Shown piece by piece: positions 1 to 9,256 of a stretch of DNA of 64,000 bases. The translations under genes were made by a program, and so were the position numbers. The notes beneath the pieces were generated by a model that worked only from the letters and a program-made list of their open reading frames with translations, searched no databases and had not been told where the DNA came from. The DNA lies in the NCBI GenBank assembly GCA_009746045.1, contig RPFO01000080.1:7278244-7342243 (forward strand), written 5' to 3'. The DNA comes from Mesostigma viride (lineage: Eukaryota > Streptophyta > Mesostigmatophyceae > Mesostigmatales > Mesostigmataceae). Each line of letters opens with the position of its first letter. Positions within the stretch are counted from its first letter, which is position 1.

Positions 1-401
1 GCATCACCCTCAGCTGGAAGCCACGGGAACACCTCCCGTAGGCAGGTACGGCCCACAGGAGTGGAGAGGTAGGAGAACACACGGCAACACCGGAGAACCG
101 CATCTATCTGCCCCAAGGCGGGACAGCTGGAACCACACCCCAACAAACAGTGTCCGGCATCATCGAAACCGTGCAGGACAAGCTGGTGCGGCTCATCAGG
201 GGAAGGACCATACCACGTGACCCCGAAGAGGGCCGCCCTGACTAAGCTCGCATGTTGGGCCTGAAGGGCCGGCTGCACAACGCCACCCCGGTAACATGAT
301 CGCGACACCCAACGGCCCGGAAGGGCCTCGAAATACAGCTCAGGGTCCGGTAGGGGCAGGGACGGCAGCGGGCTCTCAGCCGGAGGGGTAGGCTCTGTCA
401 T
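1..401 (-). CDS. Unassigned ORF downstream of pol in Ty3-1 (partial)
   Basis: An ATG at 399-401 (minus strand) opens a frame with no stop up to the window edge, about 133 codons. It starts 77 bases after the pol stop. The N-terminus is proline-rich (MTEPTPPAESPLPSLPLP), followed by a mixed Cys/His/Trp-containing sequence. I do not recognise a domain. Ty3-2 also has about 2.8 kb of open sequence after pol, so an extra ORF in this position seems to be a trait of the lineage. I could not align the two downstream proteins with confidence by eye. The position matches that of env-like ORFs in some LTR elements, but I see no signal peptide or membrane segment in the visible part. Confidence 0.5.
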   Translation of the reverse strand, partial: MTEPTPPAESPLPSLPLPDPELYFEALPGRWVSRSCYRGGVVQPALQAQHASLVRAALFGVTWYGPSPDEPHQLVLHGFDDAGHCLLGCGSSCPALGQIDAVLRCCRVFSYLSTPVGRTCLREVFPWLPAEGD

Positions 402-477
402 GACGGCTGCGGAGGGGAGGGGACAACCAACCACCCGTCGACAGCAGACATAACATAAGAGAGGAGAAGGCCTACGA

Positions 478-3400
478 CTAGAGCTTGTGCAGGGTTTTAT
501 ATTCCTGCAGCAGGCGACTACACCCATCTAGCTCACTCTCCGTATACCAAACCTTATCTACTTCACTACGAGCATACATCCACTTCACTTTATACTGACG
601 CTGGGTACCGCGGCCCTTTTTGATATCTCGATGGGCCACGATGCTTTCTACTTCGTCTTCTACTTCCCCAGTGTCAGGATTATGCTCTAAAGGGGCAGGC
701 GCTAACTCCCTGCCAGCGAACGTACTAGGGTGGTACAGTTTAAGCTGGCTCCTATGGAAGGTGTTTGAATGCGTTTGCCAAGAGGTAGGGATATCGACCT
801 TATACAAGAAATTTCCTACCCTAGACAACACATGGAAGGGTCCTAAGAAGGCAGGCCTAAGTTTGACCTTCAGTTCTGCTTCAAACTTATGAGCAAAACG
901 GCCAACACGGGGGCCTTCTACTAATACTAGATCTCCTACTTCTATCTCAGGTGCTCGTCTATCTAAGGAGGCACGCAACCTAGCAAGGTACTTAGCCTGA
1001 GCTTTTTGATACCCTGAGATCGCGTGGTCATGAGCAGTTTTCATTCTATCTAGTAAGGACTGTACACCTTCTACAGTATCTCGGGACACATCATCCTTGT
1101 CCCGTAGAGGACTAGCTAAGAGAGAGGTAGGGGTAAGGGGCTGTCTCCCAGTATCTAAGAAGAAGGGCGTATATCCATGCGCAGCTTGGGGACAATTGTT
1201 GAGGGAGAACTCTACCAAACATAAATAATCCTCCCAATCACTACCCGAGCCATTAACATAGTGCCTAAGCGCTTCTTCTACTACTCTATTAAGACGCTCT
1301 ACTAAATGAGAGGAGGAGGAGTGGTAGGCAGTACCGTAGGTAACCTTGGTACCGATGGCAGCGAAAAACTGCTGCCAAAAATCTGAGGTAAATAATTTAT
1401 CCTTATCACTAATAAACTGCCTACTCAATCCATGATATCTATATACATTATTGAGGTATAGGCGTGCGCAATCACGTGCGGTGAGTTCTAAAGGACACGG
1501 CACAAGATGGCACATACGAGTAAAACGATCTATGAACACAAGGATTTGGGCATTGCCCCTATCATTCTTTCTAAAAGGTCCTACAAAATCCATCATGATA
1601 GAATCCCAAGGCATGATAGGGTCAGGCAAGGTCCTAGGTTCTGCTATCTGTCCTACATTATTGGGTTTCATTTCCTGGCAAGATTGACAAGTTCTAACAT
1701 ACTCATCCACATCCTTATAAAGGGAAGGCCAGTAATAAGAGCGGGCTACTAGGTCCCGTACCCGTTTACCACCCTGGTGAGCAGCTAAGTCATGCAACTC
1801 AAAGAGCAAGGAGGAGCGACAGATAGGAGGGACATACAGGCGCCATTGAGGGGGAGAATCTGCTATCTGCACATATAAAAACCCACCTACAAATTTACAA
1901 GGGTGCTTGCCTAATTGTTGGGGATGTGCAGCAATGGCAGCTAATGCTTCCGGCTCAGTGGCCGTAAATCTACTAATAAGGCGTTCAAGATCAGAGGTAG
2001 GCATCGCTACAGAAGTATCCAGAACAGGTTTAAAGAGATCTCCTACCGCCTTGCCGAAGAGAAGGGGAGGTCCTAGGGGGACTACGTTTTCATAAGACTT
2101 TCCTGACCTAGTCGCTATATGGCTAAGCGGTATAGAAATTTTATTTTTCCCCTCCCCCCCCACCGAGGCCACAGGAAGGGCCTCACACGGGAGAGAGAGT
2201 CCTACGTGAGAAAGGAGATCAGGCATGCGAACAGCTGTATGAAAGAGGTAGGCATAGGAATCATCATCAGGTAGTTCACCATAAGGGGTTACACCCATAG
2301 TAGTAGGAACTAGAGTAATATTGAGAACATCAAGGTCCTCGAAGAAGGAATAGTCTGCACGACGAGAGAGTGCATCTGGTACTATGTTATCTACACCCTT
2401 GACATACTGAAGTTTAAAAGGGGAAAACTGTGCTAAAAATTCCATCCAGCGCGCTTGCCGAGGGGTAAGGTTGGGTTGGGAGAGAAGATGGGTAAGGGGA
2501 CGATGATCCGTTTGGATAACTAACCTATAAGGATCTAGCTCACAGGGTTCATTCAGGCAGACATCAAATTGAGCACCTTTAAGGAAGTGCTGCCACGCGT
2601 GGCAACAATACACCACCGCTAAGAGTTCCTGCTGGTGGACGGGATAGTTACGCTCCGCAGGGAGCATTGTCCTAGAGATATATTCAATTGGCTGTAAGCC
2701 CTGACCCTGATCCTGGAGAAGGACACCACCTATAGCTACTTTACTAGCATCTGTAGCCACAACAAAGGGTTTAGTAGTATCCGGTAGGATGAGTACAGGA
2801 GGGGAAAGGAGTAGGGATTTTAGGCACTGAAAAGCAGACTGACACTCACTACTCCAAACAAAGGGGATATCCTTCTTTAATAAATGATTAATAGGGGCTG
2901 CTATAGTGGCGAAACGCGGGATAAAACGCCTATAGTAAGAAGCAATTCCTAGGAAACTACGTACACCTTTAACGTCGGTAGGAGTAGGCCATTCCTGAAT
3001 TGACTTAGTTTTATCCGGGTCGGTAGCGACCCCGGCATCTGACAGAACGTGCCCTAAAAATGGGACACTCCTACCCGAACGCACTTTAGCACGGCGCGCC
3101 CACAAAGAATTTTCAGCCATTATTTCTAATACTTTCTTTAAATCACGTAGGTGCGTTTCAAAATCAGGAGAGTAAATAAGAATATCATCTAAGTAAGCTT
3201 GAGCACAAGAACGGTCATGCTCAGATAAAGAAACAGAGGAGAAGGAGGGATCCTTTAGATCAGAGGACACCTGAGGAAGATGAGAATTTCCCATAACAGG
3301 TCTAAGCACTTCATTCATTAACATTTGAAAAGAGGCAGGCGAGTTACAGAGTCCCATAGCCGCTACTCTAAACTGGTAATGACCAAAAGGGGTAGCAAAG

Positions 3401-4761
3401 GCGGTTTTATGGCAATCCTCAGGAGCTATCCGCAACTGCCAAAAACCATCCGCACAATCCAGTACTGTGAAACAAGTGGAACCTTTAACCTTATTAAATA
3501 TATCGTCAATACGAGGTAGAGGGTATTTAGATTTCACAGTAATATCATTCAACTTCCTATAATCAGTAACTAGGCGAAACTTGCCATTTGGCTTAGGAAC
3601 TAACAGGACACCAGCTGAGTAGGGGGAGTTACTAGGCTCTATCAATCCTGCTTCTAATAATGACACTAAAATCTGTTTTAGTTCCTTTAACTCGGTAGGG
3701 CCCATTCTATACATCGGAGAGTGCGTAGGAACTGCACCGTCCTTGATAACTACACGGTGTAAAACAGAACGAGGAGGAGGATAAGAAGGAGTCTTTTCTT
3801 CAAATACTTTTGAGGAATCTATCACAGCCATGTATCTTACTATTTCATTTTCAGTAAATCCTACTCCTATTGTATCCACTGTATTTACATCTATATCCAC
3901 ACTATTGTTAGTGATAGGTATCTGTTGTACTTCTAACTGAAGGAACATACATAATAGGTATCCATTTTGCTTTAATTCAGAACGTAATTCGTCATTTGAC
4001 ATTATTACTTCAGGTATAGGTCTTACAGGAGGATCAACAGGTGTAGGAGGAGTAATATCTACCAAGGATAAATTTTCCAATCTATAATGACGTTCAGGTA
4101 CCCAGTAAGAGCTATCTGGAAACCAAATGACCATGGTATCATAATTAATAGTAATCTTATTATCCTGGTGCCAATCTAATCCTAGTAATACATCAGCGGT
4201 AGTGATAGGGCCTATAGTGGCCGTCAGGTTGACAGTACGTCCTTGTATAACCATGGGAAGGGACACCGTACCCGGGGAATGACTGGTGCGACCATCAGCA
4301 TAATGAACAGTAACGGGTTTGGTGTGAGGGGTAGGGACTAGTCCTAAACGTCTAACTAGGGCCTCGCTCACAAAGGAGCTAGCCGCACCGCTATCTACCA
4401 ACACAGAGACATTCAAGAGTTCATCAGCATGCAAGAAGGGGTCTACAACAGTGTGAGGGACGGTTAAACCACCATTCAAGAACATAAGAGGACGCACACG
4501 TAGTGGTAGGGATGATTCAGCTCCTACAGAGGTTATAAAAACAGGCAAGCAAAAATTAATATCTGGGGTACTATCTAAGGACCTGTCCAGGTTACCCCCG
4601 GCTGACAGGCCTACTGTTCCCCCTCCCCCCCAAATCCATAGGAACGAACCCCGAAGAAGACCCTGGCGGAAAAGCCACTGCTGGAGGGTCACGAGGGATT
4701 GAAGAGGGTGCGGGAGCCTGATTATCATAGGGGAACCCTGGGGATCCTGTCTGCACAGCAT
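478..4761 (-). CDS. pol: Ty3-1 Pol polyprotein (PR-RT-RNase H-IN-chromodomain)
   Basis: An apparently intact 1427-codon pol frame. Retropepsin motif DSGA lies at residues ~123-126, RT at ~380-620 with YLDD at 523-526, and RNase H at ~665-800 starting at ATDASK (D671). The integrase has an HHCC zinc finger at ~990-1028 and a DDE triad at D1058, D1119 and E1155 (35 residues between the last two, as usual). A chromodomain-like tail follows at ~1370-1420 (HRDIKKGRGTQRQYKVKW), marking a chromovirus. The first ~75 codons overlap the zinc-knuckle frame (4592-4960) and may not be translated as Pol; the true start is probably reached by frameshift from Gag. Predicted role: maturation, reverse transcription and chromatin-directed integration. 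Confidence 0.92.
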   Translation of the reverse strand: MLCRQDPQGSPMIIRLPHPLQSLVTLQQWLFRQGLLRGSFLWIWGGGGTVGLSAGGNLDRSLDSTPDINFCLPVFITSVGAESSLPLRVRPLMFLNGGLTVPHTVVDPFLHADELLNVSVLVDSGAASSFVSEALVRRLGLVPTPHTKPVTVHYADGRTSHSPGTVSLPMVIQGRTVNLTATIGPITTADVLLGLDWHQDNKITINYDTMVIWFPDSSYWVPERHYRLENLSLVDITPPTPVDPPVRPIPEVIMSNDELRSELKQNGYLLCMFLQLEVQQIPITNNSVDIDVNTVDTIGVGFTENEIVRYMAVIDSSKVFEEKTPSYPPPRSVLHRVVIKDGAVPTHSPMYRMGPTELKELKQILVSLLEAGLIEPSNSPYSAGVLLVPKPNGKFRLVTDYRKLNDITVKSKYPLPRIDDIFNKVKGSTCFTVLDCADGFWQLRIAPEDCHKTAFATPFGHYQFRVAAMGLCNSPASFQMLMNEVLRPVMGNSHLPQVSSDLKDPSFSSVSLSEHDRSCAQAYLDDILIYSPDFETHLRDLKKVLEIMAENSLWARRAKVRSGRSVPFLGHVLSDAGVATDPDKTKSIQEWPTPTDVKGVRSFLGIASYYRRFIPRFATIAAPINHLLKKDIPFVWSSECQSAFQCLKSLLLSPPVLILPDTTKPFVVATDASKVAIGGVLLQDQGQGLQPIEYISRTMLPAERNYPVHQQELLAVVYCCHAWQHFLKGAQFDVCLNEPCELDPYRLVIQTDHRPLTHLLSQPNLTPRQARWMEFLAQFSPFKLQYVKGVDNIVPDALSRRADYSFFEDLDVLNITLVPTTMGVTPYGELPDDDSYAYLFHTAVRMPDLLSHVGLSLPCEALPVASVGGEGKNKISIPLSHIATRSGKSYENVVPLGPPLLFGKAVGDLFKPVLDTSVAMPTSDLERLISRFTATEPEALAAIAAHPQQLGKHPCKFVGGFLYVQIADSPPQWRLYVPPICRSSLLFELHDLAAHQGGKRVRDLVARSYYWPSLYKDVDEYVRTCQSCQEMKPNNVGQIAEPRTLPDPIMPWDSIMMDFVGPFRKNDRGNAQILVFIDRFTRMCHLVPCPLELTARDCARLYLNNVYRYHGLSRQFISDKDKLFTSDFWQQFFAAIGTKVTYGTAYHSSSSHLVERLNRVVEEALRHYVNGSGSDWEDYLCLVEFSLNNCPQAAHGYTPFFLDTGRQPLTPTSLLASPLRDKDDVSRDTVEGVQSLLDRMKTAHDHAISGYQKAQAKYLARLRASLDRRAPEIEVGDLVLVEGPRVGRFAHKFEAELKVKLRPAFLGPFHVLSRVGNFLYKVDIPTSWQTHSNTFHRSQLKLYHPSTFAGRELAPAPLEHNPDTGEVEDEVESIVAHRDIKKGRGTQRQYKVKWMYARSEVDKVWYTESELDGCSRLLQEYKTLHKL

Positions 4762-4960
4762 TCAGCCTACTAGGGGTAGCTGAAGGAATGCGTCCTGAAG
4801 TGGGACGAATAGGAGCACGCTGAGGGGTACGAGGAGGGCGAGCGTCGGGATGAGGGGGAGCACCCGAAAGGAACTTGGGGCATTCACGTTTAAGGTGACC
4901 TACTTCCTTACAATGATAGCAGGTAATATGAGAGACATCCAGAGCTGAAAGGTCAGTCAC
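4592..4960 (-). CDS. Ty3-1 nucleocapsid zinc-knuckle segment in a shifted frame
   Basis: This frame encodes a CCHC knuckle, CYHCKEVGHLKREC, followed by a proline/serine-rich basic tail. It begins at a non-ATG codon and overlaps both the end of gag (stop at 4978) and the start of pol. In Ty3-2 the equivalent knuckle (CFMCSEVGHLKRDC) is in the same frame as its capsid, so this is the C-terminal part of Gag, displaced by a one-base shift near 4970-4990. It could be a programmed frameshift site, a mutation or a sequencing indel; nothing in the sequence decides between them. Confidence 0.75.
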   Translation of the reverse strand: MTDLSALDVSHITCYHCKEVGHLKRECPKFLSGAPPHPDARPPRTPQRAPIRPTSGRIPSATPSRLNAVQTGSPGFPYDNQAPAPSSIPRDPPAVAFPPGSSSGFVPMDLGGRGNSRPVSRG

Positions 4961-4977
4961 ACAGATATCTAATTCTT

Positions 4978-6339
4978 CTACATAGGAGTTTCCTCCTCAG
5001 GGGTAAGGCTTATATTATTAATACGGGAACGGGTAGGAAGAGAAGGTGTGGAGAAGAAATCTGCTACTCGTAAAAGATGCTGACGCACATGCTTGAGGGG
5101 CAGGTCAGTAAAACGGTAGGCAGAGAACTGGCGCTTGACTTCACGCAATAAGGGTCTACTGAGGCCCTGAAGGAAGCGAGCACGTACTTCTGCACCCGAC
5201 AAATCCCTAATTCGTACCATCTGAGCATCAAACTCTTTCATATATTCTTTGAAGGACTTGGTACCCTGCTGCAAGGTGCCAAAGGATAATCTATCCTGCC
5301 AATCTGCATCGGGAGGGACTAAATGGTTCTCTAAACGCTTGAACAATTCTGCTACAGAGTTTGGGTAGGCATGAGAGGCAAGAGACTCACACTGGATGAG
5401 GTTAGCAAGTTCAGGAGTAATGCAGGTAGTAAGATAATGAGGAACTAGTACAGCATCAGAGAGGCGCCACCTATTGTGGTTCTGCCAGGACTCTGTGTTC
5501 TGGGTGAGCAACATAATGAAGGTGAAAAACTGTTGAGGGGTAGACTTGACATCCAGCTTAGGAAGGTTGGCAAAGAGGGGAAGAGCAGGAGGCTTAGGGG
5601 GATTAGAAGAATCAGTTTTTCCCATAGGGCCACTATCTTCCACTGCTACATAAGCGGGATAGAAGGAAGGGATAGGAAAAGTCTTGGGTAGGGGTCTAGA
5701 GGGAGCCACCGTTTCCGGATGGTGCCCATAGGAGAAGGGGACAGTATATTGCTCACGAAGAGAGGAATAGGCAAAATGATCATAATTCCTATCATCTAGG
5801 GGCATGGTACTGAAATCATTATTAACTTCTAAATCAGCCACACGGGTAGGAACCTGGGCAGCCTCATAGGCCGTCTCAGGGTAGGACCAGGAAGCAGGTG
5901 GGAAAAAGGGAACTGCACTAGGGCGCCCAGAAGGGCCGACAGGGGCCGAGGTACGACCCGTGTTAATAGCAGGCATTGAAGGCACAGGGTGGGAAGGAGG
6001 CCTAGGAGCATTGTTAGTGTGTGAGGACCTGCTGGAGGGGTGAGCCAAGGTTGCAGAAGGGGCAGGGGCCTGGTTCACAACGAAAGAAGGTTCCTCACTA
6101 AATCTGACTTGGGAAATACGTTGTTCATAGGTAGGTGGGGTAATTGAGGGACGACGGCGACCACCAGCAACAGGAGAAGGCGGTGAGGTACGCAGAATAC
6201 CTTGAGGAGTGAGATGGTGTACCGTTTCCAAGGAGTCCCGTCGGTTACCACGAGTATTGTTATTGTTAATGTTATTAGTAGTAGTATTATTATTATTATT
6301 GGTAGGTATAGGCGACATATCTCCACCCACTGGATCCAT
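4978..6339 (-). CDS. gag: Ty3-1 Gag (capsid part)
   Basis: 453 codons from a clear ATG. Residues ~10-30 are asparagine-rich, ~30-220 are proline/serine-rich and low in complexity, and ~235-445 form the retrotransposon Gag capsid-like region, including LQQGTKSFKEYMKEFDAQM. The same region of Ty3-2 reads LRQGTTPYREFLSKFESS, showing homology. It forms the virus-like particle shell in elements of this type. The stop falls about 20 bases before the shifted nucleocapsid frame. The viroplasmin-like ORF lies 93 bases upstream on the same strand. Confidence 0.87.
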   Translation of the reverse strand: MDPVGGDMSPIPTNNNNNTTTNNINNNNTRGNRRDSLETVHHLTPQGILRTSPPSPVAGGRRRPSITPPTYEQRISQVRFSEEPSFVVNQAPAPSATLAHPSSRSSHTNNAPRPPSHPVPSMPAINTGRTSAPVGPSGRPSAVPFFPPASWSYPETAYEAAQVPTRVADLEVNNDFSTMPLDDRNYDHFAYSSLREQYTVPFSYGHHPETVAPSRPLPKTFPIPSFYPAYVAVEDSGPMGKTDSSNPPKPPALPLFANLPKLDVKSTPQQFFTFIMLLTQNTESWQNHNRWRLSDAVLVPHYLTTCITPELANLIQCESLASHAYPNSVAELFKRLENHLVPPDADWQDRLSFGTLQQGTKSFKEYMKEFDAQMVRIRDLSGAEVRARFLQGLSRPLLREVKRQFSAYRFTDLPLKHVRQHLLRVADFFSTPSLPTRSRINNISLTPEEETPM

Positions 6340-6432
6340 CTTTAATTACGTAAAGGAATAGGAATCAAAAGAAGAAAGCAACAAAAGAAAAAGGAAAAAC
6401 CTTGAAGGTCTGCAGCAGGAACAAAATTAAAA

Positions 6433-6825
6433 TCAATCCTTTTTAACAACAGTAATGGATAGGGAACCAAACTCCAAAGTGAGAGGAGTATCTGAAGCAG
6501 ATGCAGATGCAGCCCGTTTAGGGGGAGAAGAAGGAGGGGTAGCAAAGACTAGAGCTTCTACTGGAGGGCGACCATGAGGAGTAGGGCGTACATGCAGGCC
6601 TAAATCTGTTTGGCTATGATCTATAAGGAACTGCTGAGCTTCTTCAAAGGACATAAATTTCTTATACCTAATTACGTTATATTCACGATTCTGAACGATC
6701 TTCCTAGCGTCGGACCAAGAAAGGAAAATGGAGGACCATTGAGGCGTAATCACTACGTAATATTTAGCTAGACTATTATCGCTAGAAGAATGGGAAGGAG
6801 CAGTAAAAGATCGCCGTTGGCTCAT
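6433..6825 (-). CDS. Viroplasmin/RNase H1 hybrid-binding-like ORF upstream of gag (Ty3-1)
   Basis: 130 codons from an ATG. Residues ~20-72 carry the hallmarks of the caulimovirus viroplasmin / RNase H1 N-terminal fold: a KYYVV strand, IFLSWSDARKIV, then RYKKFMSFEEAQQFL. This fold binds RNA:DNA hybrids or dsRNA in eukaryotic RNase H1 and occurs in the caulimovirus P6 protein. The C-terminal half is proline/serine-rich and ends in LTLEFGSLSITVVKKD. Ty3-2 has a counterpart at the same place whose end (VTVTFSQLTIGPSKQ) resembles this one, so the ORF is conserved and not chance. No RNase H catalytic domain is attached. A role with the RNA:DNA replication intermediate or in translation is inference only. 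Confidence 0.75.
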   Translation of the reverse strand: MSQRRSFTAPSHSSSDNSLAKYYVVITPQWSSIFLSWSDARKIVQNREYNVIRYKKFMSFEEAQQFLIDHSQTDLGLHVRPTPHGRPPVEALVFATPPSSPPKRAASASASDTPLTLEFGSLSITVVKKD

Positions 6826-7352
6826 GGTAACGCACCTGGTAGATCTTGAGCAGTCAAATGAGGAGAACGAGGAGAAGGCGACTTATCTCGGGTGTCTGAA
6901 ACCGAACCAGATTGACGACGCACGTAGGGACGATGTTTCCAGCGCCAGGTGGTCGTAAGTATCCGGTTTCAAGAATTCTGCGTCCGGCGAAGGGTCGTCT
7001 AAATACGAAGCAGGCACGATGCAGAAAAAGGGTAATCTACGAGACGCTAGCCGTCTCTCTATCGTCGAACCAAAACCAGCAACTGTCTACGGCAGTAAAC
7101 CATCTTTCTAAGGAAACAAGACGAGGAGCAGGAGCTATATACGAAAGGATTTTCCGCTTCGAGCAGGTCTAACGTCTAGGCAGGGCGTGTCCTGAATCAG
7201 GCAGCACTATCCTCCTAGCTTGACGGCGACCCGCCCATTACCTGTCAAGTACGTGTCGTCTTCTTTTTCCCAGCCGCGGAAGGGTTGATTCAATGACGTA
7301 TGTTGCAAAGGATCGTCGTCTCGCTCTCTATCTAAACTACCTCCGAGTCCAT
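6826..7352 (-). other. Ty3-1 leader with probable primer-binding site
   Basis: Untranslated leader between the LTR and the first ORF. Directly inside the LTR the minus strand reads ATGGACTCGGAGG. The equivalent position in Ty3-2 reads CTGGTTATCGGAGG. Both have TGG one base after the LTR and share TCGGAGG, as expected for a tRNA primer-binding site. I could not match either to a specific tRNA. No ORF of interest is seen. Confidence 0.5.
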
Positions 7353-7923
7353 TGTTACGCCGCAAGCCTCGGCCGCCACCTCTACCTCTACCTGTCCTGA
7401 TACTACCTAAACTAGTGAGGCTGCTTCTATTTACACCCCTAGCGAAAGACGACCGAGACGAACCAGATCTCAATGCATTTACATATGTACTACTGTAATA
7501 CGCCATAGGCCATTTAATCAAACCCGTTTACTCCAGGAAAAGAGGAAGGAAACACAACTAAACTGCCGTGACCCAAGCTAATATGTGCTAATTCATTTAA
7601 CACACGCCGAGTGACCACACAAGGAGTGGAACGTGCATAAATGGTCACCAACGGTCCAACAGGCTCGGGCCGACCTGGCCCTCGCCTGCAGAAACACAGA
7701 AACACAAGCAGGTGCACAGATGCACGCCTGTCCACTACATTCTACAAAAGGATAAGGACCACTAATATAGTACGCGGCGCGGCGCCCAAAGGCACCCACT
7801 ATACCACAGTACTGTTACGGGGACAATCATGTCCAAACTAGAACTGCACGTAACCTAGGAACAACCGAGGCCAAGGACCTAATTTACGTCCGTAACTACA
7901 ACGAATTGTTACGCGACGTAACA
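7353..7923 (-). repeat. Ty3-1 5' LTR
   Basis: About 571 bp, bounded by TGTTACG on each strand (TGTTACGC at 7353 and CGACGTAACA ending at 7923). It resembles the 584-bp Ty3-2 LTR in ends and length, and in a TTACGGAC / CCTTGG stretch near the 5' end. Copia-2 coding homology begins right outside at 7924. The partner LTR is outside the window, so the boundaries rest on comparison with Ty3-2. Confidence 0.65.
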
Positions 7924-7942
7924 GGAACCTTTTGTATCTTAC

Positions 7943-8251
7943 CCTGGTGTTGTCATCTCAGCTGGGAGGTTGAGTGTGGCAGGGGTAGGACAGGTGCCTC
8001 TAGATCATTTTAAAATCCCTTTGAGCCAGATTAGCACTGGGTTGGATGCTGCCATCAATGCAGTTAAGCCCAAGTACCTCCCAGGTCAGGAACCGTGTGT
8101 GGAGGACCTCATACACTCTCAAAAGCTACACCCTTCAGCGTTTGGGCTTGGTAGATGGGATGTTGCATCCATGTCTCCCCTGTCCTATGATGATATTGTA
8201 CGGGACTGCCAGACGCAGATTGGGTTTCTTAACACGTCGTCTGTAGCCACA
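7943..8251 (+). pseudogene. copia-2 pol fragment: protease end / RT linker
   Basis: The reading GVVISAGRLSVAGVGQVPLD parallels GVVITSSLLTKEGAGQVPLI in copia-1, followed by QEPCVEDLIH versus QEPLVDDLIL. It is the stretch just after the retropepsin-like domain and before RT. It is truncated on the left by Ty3-1 and on the right by the insertion at ~8252-8272. Confidence 0.75.
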
Positions 8252-8530
8252 CCTATTTTTAGGACTGAGTTCAACTCAGTCCTAAATTTAGGACTGAGAT
8301 TTGGGGTTTCGTAGAAAATTCGCCCAAGTCGGAATGTTTGTAAAAAAAATTCCCTCAAAATTTATTCAAATACTACGTGAAAAGATCTTTCTTGGACATA
8401 TTTTTGCGATTTTTTTGGATTTGGTATGAGCGGCTAAATGTACGGTCAAAGAACAGGTGGTAAGTGTACTTTTCACAGGTCGGACAAATATAAATAAAAT
8501 ATGATTCAAATACTTTTGGCTGCTTACCGG

Positions 8531-8826
8531 TCGCCGTTGGATACATCTAAATATTTTGGTGAAAACTTTTTCGCCGTTGGATACATCTAAATATTTTGGT
8601 GAAAACTTTTTCGCCGTTGGATACATCTAAATATTTTGGTGAAAACTTTTTCGTCGTTGGATACATCTAAATATTTTGGTGAAAACTTTTTCGCCGTTGG
8701 ATACATCTAAATATTTTGGTGAAAACTTTTTCGCCGTTGGATACATTTAGTGGACTAAATATGCAACATTTATAAATCAAATGCGCAAATACGGCCAAAT
8801 ATCATTTATATTTGTCCGACCTGTGA
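8531..8826. repeat. Tandem array of a 40-bp unit (first copy)
   Basis: TCGCCGTTGG recurs at 8531, 8571, 8611, 8651 (one substitution), 8691 and 8731, giving five 40-bp units containing TAAATATTTTGGTGAAAAC. The array ends in a ~75-bp block (TGGACTAAATATGCAAC...CGACCTGTG) that recurs after the second array. Confidence 0.9.
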
Positions 8827-9001
8827 AGTTTAAGTTTAAGGCACATGCATTTCCCGCTCAGTTTCCTAATGGCGCGCGAGGCAGGACGCAGACGCGGCCA
8901 GTTCAGACTGAAACTGAAACTTCAGATGTTAAAGTTAAAGGCCCTGGCGGCACGAGTATTTAAATATTCATTTAGATTCATTTAAATATTCAAAGCCGGT
9001 T

Positions 9002-9256
9002 TCGCCATTGGATACATCTAAATGTTTTGGTGAAAGCTTTTCCGCCGTTGGATACATCTAAATATTTTGGTGAAAACTTTTTCGTCGTTGGATACATCTA
9101 AATATTTTGGTGAAAAATTTTTCGCCGTTGGATACATCTAAATATTTTGGTGAAAACTTTTTCGCCGTTGGATACATTTAGTGGACTAAATATGCAACAT
9201 TTATAAATCAAATGCGCAAATACGGCCAAATATCATTTATATTTGTCCGACCTGTG
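9002..9256. repeat. Tandem array of the 40-bp unit (second copy)
   Basis: Four 40-bp units from 9002 to ~9161 in the same orientation as the first array, then the same ~75-bp terminal block to 9256. The two arrays form a direct repeat ~430 bp apart, probably a segmental duplication within the element. Confidence 0.88.

Larger units (their letters stand above)
1..7923 (-). mobile_element. Ty3-1: Ty3/gypsy chromovirus, 3' part cut by window start
   Basis: An LTR retrotransposon read on the minus strand. From right to left it has a 5' LTR (7353-7923), a 527-base leader, a small viroplasmin-like ORF, gag, a zinc knuckle in a shifted frame, a 1427-codon pol with protease, RT, RNase H, integrase and chromodomain, and an ORF after pol that runs off the window. 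The 3' LTR lies outside the window, so the TSD cannot be checked. The element interrupts copia-2, whose homology starts immediately at 7924. Gag and pol are clearly related to those of Ty3-2 but distinct, so the two are different families of one lineage. Confidence 0.9.
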
